In this document: piece after piece, positions 57,594 to 64,000 of the stretch
How positions within the stretch are numbered: the stretch's first letter is position 1
Layout: every line of letters begins with the position of its first letter
The notes under the pieces: generated by a model
Seen by the model: only the letters and a program-made list of their open reading frames with translations
Database searches by the model: none
What the model was told of the DNA's origin: nothing
Assembly (NCBI RefSeq): GCF_965249985.1
Contig: NZ_OZ252280.1
Length of the DNA: 64,000 bases
Reading direction: 5' to 3' (one strand)
DNA from: Algiphilus sp022763315
GTDB lineage: Bacteria > Pseudomonadota > Gammaproteobacteria > Nevskiales > Nevskiaceae
Made by a program: the position numbers and the translations under genes

Positions 57594-60500
57594 ATGCAAA
57601 GCGATCACCAACAGCAGCACGACCTGCTTTCCGCTTCCATTGACAAGGCGGTGGCCGCGCGCGACGACAGCCGCGAAGCGCGCGAATTCGTCCGCCAGTA
57701 CTTCGCCGCCGCCTCCTTCCAGATTCTCTCGCGGCGCGATGCCGAGAGTCTCGCGGACATCGCGCTTGGGCAGCGAGAACTCGCCCGACAGCGGCAGACC
57801 GGGGAGCCGCTGGTGCGGCTCACGCCACCGGCGCCGGGGGACTCCGCCGGATTAGCGCGCCTGGAGACCATCTGCGAGGACATGCCTTTCGTCGTGGATA
57901 GTCTCGGAATCGCCGTGCGAGATATGGGCTGTTCCGTCGACTGGTCCGTGCATCCCGTTCTGCGCGTGCGACGCACGGAGGACGGCACGCTCTGCGCCGT
58001 CGAAAGCAGCGAGGACAGCGGTCGGGCCGAATCCTTCGTCTGTATGGAGATCACACCACTGGTCGACAGCAGCGCCTACGAGGCCTTGCGTCAGCGGGTG
58101 GAGCAGACGCTGCGCGACGTGGCGCTGGCCGTGTCGGATTTTCCGGCCATGCGTCAGCGCGCGCTCGATCTGGGGGAGCGGCTCGAGCCGCCATTGGGTG
58201 ACCTGCCCGAAGCCTGGATTCGTGAGGCGCGCGACTTCGCCCGATGGCTGCCCGAACACCATTTCACCTTCCTGGGCTATACCTTTGCGCCTGCGGAGCA
58301 GGACGCGGATCAGCTGCGCGTGCATGCCGATGGCGAGAGCTGCCTTGGATTGCTGCGCGCGGGAGCCGCCTTTTCCGATACCGAGCGGCTGCTCGCGCCG
58401 ATGGACGAACTCAACCGCTATGCCGGCTCACCGCGATTGGTGGTGGTCACCAAGGCGCAGGCACGTTCGCATATCCATCATCCGCTGACGCTGGATGCGC
58501 TATCTATCAAGGAACTCGACGCCGCTGGAAACCTTGTCGGCATCCACCGCTTCATCGGCCTGTTTTCCAGTGATGTCTACATCGACCGGCCGCAGAACAT
58601 TCCGGTCATTCGCCAGAAGGCCGAGGAGGTGCTGCGACGGTCGCGCCTGTCGCCCGACAGCCATTCCGGCAAGAAGCTGCGCGACATCCTGCACCAGTTG
58701 CCGCGCGATGAGCTCTTCCAGTCCTCGGAGGAAGAGCTCTATCAGCTGTGTACCGGCGTGCGGGCACTGCGCGACCGGCACCAGCTCAAGTTGTTCATGC
58801 GACGCGACCGCTACGCGCGTTTCTACTCGGCGCTGGTTTACGTGCCCCGGGAGCGTTACACCGCGCAACTGCGCGATGCCATCTGTGACGAGTTGATTCG
58901 CGCGCTGGACGGAGACCGCTTCGAGCGCACTGTTGAATTCCCGCGGGGAGAAAGCTTTGCCCGTCTGCATGTGGTGATACAGATGGGTGGGGGCAGGGCG
59001 CGCGAGGTGGATGTGCGCGCTGTCGAAGCGCGCCTGGTGGAAGTGACCCGCACCTGGTCCGAACAGCTGCGCGAGGCGCTGGGCGACCAGGCGGAGGGCA
59101 GTATCGGCATCAGCTTCGTTGACGCCTTCGATGCGGGCTATCAGCAGGAGACAAGCCCACTGGCGGCGGCGGTGGATGTGCACTACCTGACGCAGCTGAG
59201 CGAGAACCACCCCGTGTTGCCACGCCTGGTGGTGGACGATGATGCCGTTGGCGCGGCCTGCCCGACCGAACTGCGGCTGTACTCCTATCGCGAGTCGGTG
59301 GCGCTGTCAGACATCCTGCCGACGCTGGAGCATTTCGGGCTGCGCGTGATGCGCCAATCTCCGCACTGCGTGCGGCCCGCCGGTGGCGGTCGTCTCTGGG
59401 TGCAGACGTTTGAAGTCCGCGTGGCAGGCAGTTGCGCGCTGGACCCGGCGCATCAGAAGCAGCTCTTCGAGGATGCCATGCTGCGCTGTATGCGCGGCGA
59501 GACCGAGGACGACGGTCTGCATCGTCTGGTGCTGCATGCCGGCCTGAACGCGCGCCGCATCGTGTTGTTGCGCACGCTGACCCGCTACCTGCTGCAGACC
59601 GGCTTGCCCTACGGGCGCACCATGCTGGAGGAACTGCTGTCCGCGCACCCCGCCATCGCGCGCGACATCGTCAGCCTGTTCGAGGCGCGCTTCGACCCCG
59701 ACGGGGCGAGCGACCGTGAGGCCGTCGCGGCCCCCATCCGGCAACGTCTTGAGGCCGCGCTCGAGGCGGTCAGTTCGCTCGATGCCGACCGCGCCCTGCG
59801 CGCCTATGTGGGGGTGGTGGAGGCCACGCTGCGCAGCAACTACTACCAGACCGATGCCCTAGGCCAGCCCAAATCCTGGGTGTCCATCAAGCTGGATCCG
59901 AGTCAGATTCCCGAGCTGCCGGAGCCGCGACCGGTCTACGAGGCCTTTGTGTACTCCCCGGAGGTGGAGGGCGTCCACCTGCGCGGTGGGGCGGTGGCGC
60001 GTGGCGGACTGCGCTGGTCAGACCGGCCGGCGGATTTCCGCACCGAAGTGCTCGGCCTGATGAAGGCGCAGATGGTCAAGAACGCCATCATCGTGCCGGT
60101 GGGCGCTAAGGGTGGCTTTGTCGTCAAACAGCGCCAGTTCGCCAGCCGCGAGGCCTTCGCTGCGGCGGGCAAGGCCTGCTACCAGATCTTCATCCGCGGT
60201 CTGCTCGACATTACCGACAACCGCGAGGGCGACCGCATCGTGCCGCCCAAACGGGTGGTGCGTGCGGATGGCGATGACCCCTATCTGGTGGTGGCGGCCG
60301 ACAAGGGCACGGCCACCTTTTCCGATACCGCCAATGCCCTCTCGGCCGAATACGGTTTCTGGCTGGGGGACGCCTTTGCCTCCGGCGGCAGTGCGGGTTA
60401 CGACCACAAGGCCATGGGCATCACCGCCAAGGGGGCGTGGGAATCGGTCAAGCGCCACTTTCGCGAGCTCGGCAAGGACATCCAGCGCGAGCCCTTCACC

Positions 60501-62414
60501 GTCGTGGGCATCGGTGATATGGCCGGCGATGTCTTTGGCAACGGCATGCTGCTCTCCGAGCATATTCGCCTGGTCGCGGCCTTCAACCATATGCACATCT
60601 TCATCGATCCGAATCCGGATCCGGCGAGCAGTTTCCAGGAGCGCAAGCGTCTGTTCGAGATGGGTCGTTCCACCTGGCAGGACTATGACAGTGCGCTGAT
60701 CAGCGAAGGCGGTGGCGTCTGGTCGCGCGATGCCAAGCGCATCGAACTCTCACCGCAGGCCCGCGAGGCGCTGGGCATCGAGGCCAAGGCGCTGACCCCG
60801 AATGCACTGCTGCACGCCATTCTGCTGGCGCCGGTGGAGCTGCTCTGGAATGGCGGTATCGGCACCTATGTCAAGGCACAGAGCGAGTCGCACCAATCCG
60901 TGGGTGACCGCGCCAATGACGCCATCCGCGTCAACGGGCGCGAATTGCGCTGCGCGGTGATCGGGGAGGGTGGCAATCTCGGCCTGACTCAGCTTGGGCG
61001 TATCGAGTTCGCGCTCGCCGGGCGGGGTGGCCAGGGCGGTTTGATCAATACCGATGCGATTGACAACTCCGGCGGCGTGCATTCCTCGGATCGTGAGGTC
61101 AACATCAAGATCCCGCTCAATGCCTGCATGGCGGAAGGCGCGCTGGAGCGCGAGGCACGCAATCAACTACTCGAAGGCATGACCGACGAGGTGGCCCAGG
61201 CCGTCCTCGCCGACAACCACGAGCAGAGTCTGGCGGTCAGCCTGATCAGCTGCGAGGCGGCGCCACGGCTGCACGAGCACGCCCACATGATGCGCACGCT
61301 GGAGCGCATCGCCGGCCTGGATCGGGCAGTGGAGTTCCTGCCCGACGAGGAATCGCTGAGCGAGCGTGCGACGCGGCAGCAGGGCCTTGCGCGGCCGGAA
61401 ATCGCGGTGCTGCTGGCCTATGCCAAGAACGCGCTGTTCGATGATCTGGTGGCCTCTGAGGTGCCGGATGATCCCGGCATGGTGCATCGCCTGCGGCACT
61501 ATTTCCCTAGCGCGATGCGGGATAGCTACGCGGATGCAATCGCCGCGCACCGTCTGCGGCGCGAGATCATCGCCACCGACCTGGCCAATCAGGTCGTCAA
61601 TCGCATGGGTTTCAATTTCGTGCACCGCGTGGCCGAAGAGCAGGGCGCACGCCGGCCGCAGGTGGTCAAAGCTTTTGCGCTGGCCTGGCGTCTGATGCGC
61701 GGTGACGAGCTCATCGCAGCCGCGGACGCGCTGGATGGGCGGATCGATGCCATGGTGCAGTTGCAGCTGTATCAGCGCGTGGCCGGTCTGATGAAACATG
61801 TCACCGGCTGGGCGCTGGGTGAGCACGCCGACAGCCTGCCGCTGGACGAAGCCGCTGCGCCGCTGGAGGAGCCACTGGCGCGTGTGATGGCGGACGTGCC
61901 GGCGGCGCTGCCTGAGGCCTACCGGCGTGATTGGGACGCTGCGGTCGAACGATGGTGCGCGCAGGGTGTGCCGCGCGACACTGCAGAGCGTTACGCCGGC
62001 ACGTTGGTGATGGGTAGCGCGCCCGATATCCTTCAGGTGGCACGCGATACCCAGCGCGCACCGGAGCAAGCGGCAGCGGTCTATTTCGCCATCGGCCAGC
62101 GCCTGGATGTGCTCTGGCTGCTGTCGTCCATCGTCGGCCTGCAGGTTTCAGGGCGCTACCAGGCGCTGGCGCGCGCCAATCTGCGCGAGGACACCTACCG
62201 CCTGCACCGACGCATCACCCAGCGGGTGCTGGCCGAGTCGCCGGAGGGGCCGGTCGACGATGCCGCCGCCTGCATCGAAGACTGGCTCGCCGCGCGCGGT
62301 GACGCCGCCTACGATCTGCTCGGCCGGCTTGAGGGGCTGCGTAGTCACACGCCGCACGATTTCATGTCGTTGACCGTGGGGGTGCGCGCCCTGCGCCAGA
62401 TCCGGCAGATCTAG
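57594..62414 (+). CDS. gdhB: NAD-specific glutamate dehydrogenase (large, 180-kDa type)
   Basis: A 1,606-residue NAD-dependent glutamate dehydrogenase converting glutamate to 2-oxoglutarate and ammonia for catabolism, of the bacterial large type (PF05088, as in Pseudomonas GdhB). The long N-terminal part (to about 700) holds ACT-like regulatory domains, with segments such as LPEHHFTFLGYTFAP and IHRFIGLFSSDVYIDRP. The catalytic core includes RGGLRWSDRPADFRTEVLGL (about 802-821), VPVGAKGGFVVK (about 834-845) and VVGIGDMAGDVFGNGMLLS (about 970-988), followed by LNPNALLH-like and VIGEGGNLGLTQLGRIE elements. The start at ATG 57594 has GGGGAG ten bases before it. Its tail lies 7 bases from the convergent zapE stop. 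Confidence 0.96.
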   Translation: MQSDHQQQHDLLSASIDKAVAARDDSREAREFVRQYFAAASFQILSRRDAESLADIALGQRELARQRQTGEPLVRLTPPAPGDSAGLARLETICEDMPFVVDSLGIAVRDMGCSVDWSVHPVLRVRRTEDGTLCAVESSEDSGRAESFVCMEITPLVDSSAYEALRQRVEQTLRDVALAVSDFPAMRQRALDLGERLEPPLGDLPEAWIREARDFARWLPEHHFTFLGYTFAPAEQDADQLRVHADGESCLGLLRAGAAFSDTERLLAPMDELNRYAGSPRLVVVTKAQARSHIHHPLTLDALSIKELDAAGNLVGIHRFIGLFSSDVYIDRPQNIPVIRQKAEEVLRRSRLSPDSHSGKKLRDILHQLPRDELFQSSEEELYQLCTGVRALRDRHQLKLFMRRDRYARFYSALVYVPRERYTAQLRDAICDELIRALDGDRFERTVEFPRGESFARLHVVIQMGGGRAREVDVRAVEARLVEVTRTWSEQLREALGDQAEGSIGISFVDAFDAGYQQETSPLAAAVDVHYLTQLSENHPVLPRLVVDDDAVGAACPTELRLYSYRESVALSDILPTLEHFGLRVMRQSPHCVRPAGGGRLWVQTFEVRVAGSCALDPAHQKQLFEDAMLRCMRGETEDDGLHRLVLHAGLNARRIVLLRTLTRYLLQTGLPYGRTMLEELLSAHPAIARDIVSLFEARFDPDGASDREAVAAPIRQRLEAALEAVSSLDADRALRAYVGVVEATLRSNYYQTDALGQPKSWVSIKLDPSQIPELPEPRPVYEAFVYSPEVEGVHLRGGAVARGGLRWSDRPADFRTEVLGLMKAQMVKNAIIVPVGAKGGFVVKQRQFASREAFAAAGKACYQIFIRGLLDITDNREGDRIVPPKRVVRADGDDPYLVVAADKGTATFSDTANALSAEYGFWLGDAFASGGSAGYDHKAMGITAKGAWESVKRHFRELGKDIQREPFTVVGIGDMAGDVFGNGMLLSEHIRLVAAFNHMHIFIDPNPDPASSFQERKRLFEMGRSTWQDYDSALISEGGGVWSRDAKRIELSPQAREALGIEAKALTPNALLHAILLAPVELLWNGGIGTYVKAQSESHQSVGDRANDAIRVNGRELRCAVIGEGGNLGLTQLGRIEFALAGRGGQGGLINTDAIDNSGGVHSSDREVNIKIPLNACMAEGALEREARNQLLEGMTDEVAQAVLADNHEQSLAVSLISCEAAPRLHEHAHMMRTLERIAGLDRAVEFLPDEESLSERATRQQGLARPEIAVLLAYAKNALFDDLVASEVPDDPGMVHRLRHYFPSAMRDSYADAIAAHRLRREIIATDLANQVVNRMGFNFVHRVAEEQGARRPQVVKAFALAWRLMRGDELIAAADALDGRIDAMVQLQLYQRVAGLMKHVTGWALGEHADSLPLDEAAAPLEEPLARVMADVPAALPEAYRRDWDAAVERWCAQGVPRDTAERYAGTLVMGSAPDILQVARDTQRAPEQAAAVYFAIGQRLDVLWLLSSIVGLQVSGRYQALARANLREDTYRLHRRITQRVLAESPEGPVDDAAACIEDWLAARGDAAYDLLGRLEGLRSHTPHDFMSLTVGVRALRQIRQI

Positions 62415-62421
62415 GACCTGT

Positions 62422-63534
62422 TCAGGTGGGCTGGTGCGGCTGCGCCAGGTACTCGCGCGACTGCATCTCGAACAGGCGCGAACCGGTGCGCTGGAACTCG
62501 AAGGTGAGCTTCTTGCCCACATAGAGTGCGTCCAGGGCCACGTCGGCGGCGATCACCAGCTTGACGCCGCGGTCGTAGAACTCGTCCACCAGGTGGACAA
62601 AGCGACGCGCGCTGTCCTCCAGGGTGCCGTCCATCTGCGGCACGTGGCTGAGCAGCACGGTGTGATATTCACGGGCGATCTCGATGTAGTCGGCGGCCGA
62701 ACGCGCGGTCTGACAGAGCTCTGCGAAGCTGAACCAGACCACATCGTCGACCGCGCCCAGCGCCTCGACATTGCGGCCATTGATGGTTAGCGTCACCTGT
62801 CCGGTGCTTTGCGCGGGGGCGAGTTCGGTGAACTCATCGCTCAGCGTCTGCATGGCGCTGTCGTCGCAGGGGTGCAGATACAGCGGCACGCGTTGCAGGG
62901 TACGCAGGCGGAAATCGGTGGGGCTTGCCAGCTCCATCACCTGGCAGTGGTTCTTGATGCGGTCGATGGAGGGGAGAAAGCGGGCGCGCTGCAGGCCGTC
63001 GCGGTAGAGGTCATCCGGGGCGACATTGCTGGTGGTGACCAGGGTTACGCCTTCGCGGAACAGCACCTCGGTGAGTCTGCCCAGGATCATGGCATCGGCG
63101 ATGTCGGAGACGAAGAACTCGTCGAAGCAGAGCACGCGGGTTTCGCGGGCGATGCGCTCGGCAATCAGCGCTACCGGGTCCTGCTCGTCGAGAAAGCGGC
63201 GCCGCTCGGCGTGGACCTGCAGCATGAAGCGGTGGAAATGGGTACGCAGCTTCTGCTCGAAGGGCAGGGCGGCATAAAAGGTGTCCATCAGATAAGTCTT
63301 GCCGCGGCCGACCCCACCCCAGAGATACAGCCCCTGCACAGGCGGCCAAGTCGCCGCGCTGCGCTTGCGCCGCAGCAAGCCGCCGCCGGCGTTGGGGCGG
63401 GGCGCCTGGATCAGCTCCTGGTGGATGGCGTCGAGTGCATCCACCGCACGCGCCTGGGCCGCGTCGGCCTCGATATGGCCGGCCGCAAGAGCGGCCTCGT
63501 AGCGCCGGCGCGGACTGTCATCGCGGCGGCTCAC
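62422..63534 (-). CDS. zapE: Cell division ATPase ZapE (AFG1-like)
   Basis: An AFG1/LACE1-type AAA+ ATPase that associates with FtsZ late in division. The 370 residues from GTG 63534 show RRRYEAALAAGHIEADAAQA, Walker A LWGGVGRGKTYLMDTFYAAL (about 70-89), RTHFHRFMLQVHAERRR, Walker B LCFDEFFVSDIADAMIL (about 138-154) and LVTTSNVAPDDLYRDGLQRA then RFLPSI. Its start overlaps the stop of the upstream flavoprotein gene by 4 bases (shared GTGA), so the longer open frame reaching 63630 is rejected. It converges with gdhB. Confidence 0.94.
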   Translation of the reverse strand: MSRRDDSPRRRYEAALAAGHIEADAAQARAVDALDAIHQELIQAPRPNAGGGLLRRKRSAATWPPVQGLYLWGGVGRGKTYLMDTFYAALPFEQKLRTHFHRFMLQVHAERRRFLDEQDPVALIAERIARETRVLCFDEFFVSDIADAMILGRLTEVLFREGVTLVTTSNVAPDDLYRDGLQRARFLPSIDRIKNHCQVMELASPTDFRLRTLQRVPLYLHPCDDSAMQTLSDEFTELAPAQSTGQVTLTINGRNVEALGAVDDVVWFSFAELCQTARSAADYIEIAREYHTVLLSHVPQMDGTLEDSARRFVHLVDEFYDRGVKLVIAADVALDALYVGKKLTFEFQRTGSRLFEMQSREYLAQPHQPT

Positions 63535-64000
63535 GACGCTTCCTCCACGCCGAAGATGCCGGCCAGATAGTCGTTGAGGAAGAGACCGCGTGGATCGAGT
63601 TCGGCGCGCAGCTGGGCGAATTCGTTCCACAGGGGATACATCGTTTCCAGATCACGCAGGTGGTGCTCGTGCGGCATGATCCACAACGGGCGTGCACCGT
63701 GGCGCTCGAAGATATCGCCGGCTGCCTCGGCGTGGTCGCGCACTTTGGGCCCGGAGAGGATGCGCACGAAAGCCGTTTCGTTGCCGTAGGCGGGCGACAG
63801 CGCGGCATCGTCGGCGCAGGCGTAACGCACGCGCAGCACGACCCGTTGCTTGGGGTCAATGGCGCGCAACACACCGCGCAGCGCATGCAGGGTGTCCCCC
63901 AGCGCATCAATCGGCAGCGCATAGCCGATGGTGCCGAGGTTGGATTCACTGAACAGTTGCCAGCCGTAGGCGGCATCGACACTTTCGGGAATGCGCGCGC
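63531..64000 (-). CDS. FAD-linked oxidase, aldonolactone oxidase-like, C-terminal part (5' end outside window)
   Basis: The last 155 or so residues of a flavoprotein whose frame stays open to the window edge. The sequence resembles the C-terminal domain of D-arabinono-1,4-lactone oxidase/L-gulonolactone oxidase enzymes: GYALPIDALGDTLHALRGVL, an HGARPLWIMPHEHH segment, and the terminal LYP-like MYPLWNEFAQLRAELDPRGL with FLNDYLAGIFG. These enzymes oxidise sugar lactones with an N-terminal FAD-binding domain that is not in the window. It overlaps the zapE start by 4 bases and is co-transcribed with it. The exact lactone cannot be judged. Confidence 0.82.
   Translation of the reverse strand, partial: ARIPESVDAAYGWQLFSESNLGTIGYALPIDALGDTLHALRGVLRAIDPKQRVVLRVRYACADDAALSPAYGNETAFVRILSGPKVRDHAEAAGDIFERHGARPLWIMPHEHHLRDLETMYPLWNEFAQLRAELDPRGLFLNDYLAGIFGVEEAS

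Noticed and set aside
1..64000. CRISPR array or long tandem repeats
   Set aside because: No regularly spaced direct repeats were seen anywhere when reading the window.

Overview
This 64 kb window reads as one chromosomal piece of a GC-rich, aerobic gammaproteobacterium. Housekeeping gene orders typical of that class are present: rnr-rlmB, rpsF-rpsR-rplI-dnaB-alr, clpS-clpA with infA-bpt-aat, and ftsK-lolA-rarA-crcB-serS. The mix of a large NAD-glutamate dehydrogenase, a lone DUF1329 protein, a LuxR regulator and big hydrolase-like lipoproteins points towards the Nevskiales/Salinisphaerales side of the class. That placement is inference, not a sequence-based identification. No tRNA, rRNA, CRISPR array, insertion sequence or phage gene was found.

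Layout. 1-2.5 kb: end of rnr, an OmpA/glycine-zipper lipoprotein and rlmB. 2.5-4.2 kb: an XRE/MmyB-type regulator co-transcribed with a small membrane protein, facing a second small membrane protein across a perfect 7-5-7 palindrome. 4.2-8.2 kb: the S6-S18-L9 ribosomal operon with a structured leader, then dnaB and alr. 8.2-13.9 kb: gspC-D-E-F of a type II secretion system, with no pseudopilin genes. 13.9-17.7 kb: glutaryl-CoA dehydrogenase and clpS-clpA. 17.8-23.0 kb, minus strand: a Tat-exported PhoD, IF-1, the two aminoacyl-tRNA-protein transferases, a FemAB-like acyltransferase and an unknown protein. 23.2-30.5 kb: ftsK, lolA, rarA, a tandem pair of fluoride-channel genes, serS and a 2H phosphoesterase.

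30.5-46.2 kb is the main theme: cobalamin. btuF-btuC-btuD run on the minus strand. Divergently, a sigma70-type promoter, a cobalamin riboswitch and then twelve same-strand genes follow: btuB, a lipoprotein that looks like a beta-propeller, cobO, cobB, bluB, a BtuF-like protein without signal peptide, cbiB, cobD, cobQ, cobU, cobT and cobS. Most junctions from cobO onward overlap by a few bases. Together they take up corrinoids, amidate and adenosylate the ring, make the aminopropanol arm and the lower ligand, and join them. The lipoprotein beside btuB is the most interesting gene in the window, because it recalls BtuG of Bacteroides, a surface B12-binding propeller partner of BtuB.

46.2-52.3 kb holds a 936-residue lipoprotein with a serine-hydrolase motif, a 2OG-Fe(II) dioxygenase and an unknown helical protein divergent from a FabR-like regulator. 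52.3-56.85 kb is clearly more AT-rich (27-33 G/C per 60 bases in three sampled lines against 41 of 60 in the cob operon). It carries a LuxR-type regulator, a DUF1329 protein and a Cys-rich exported protein, with two gene-poor gaps, and looks like acquired or relaxed DNA. 56.85-64 kb returns to normal composition with maiA, the 1,606-residue gdhB, zapE and the C-terminal end of an aldonolactone-oxidase-like flavoprotein.
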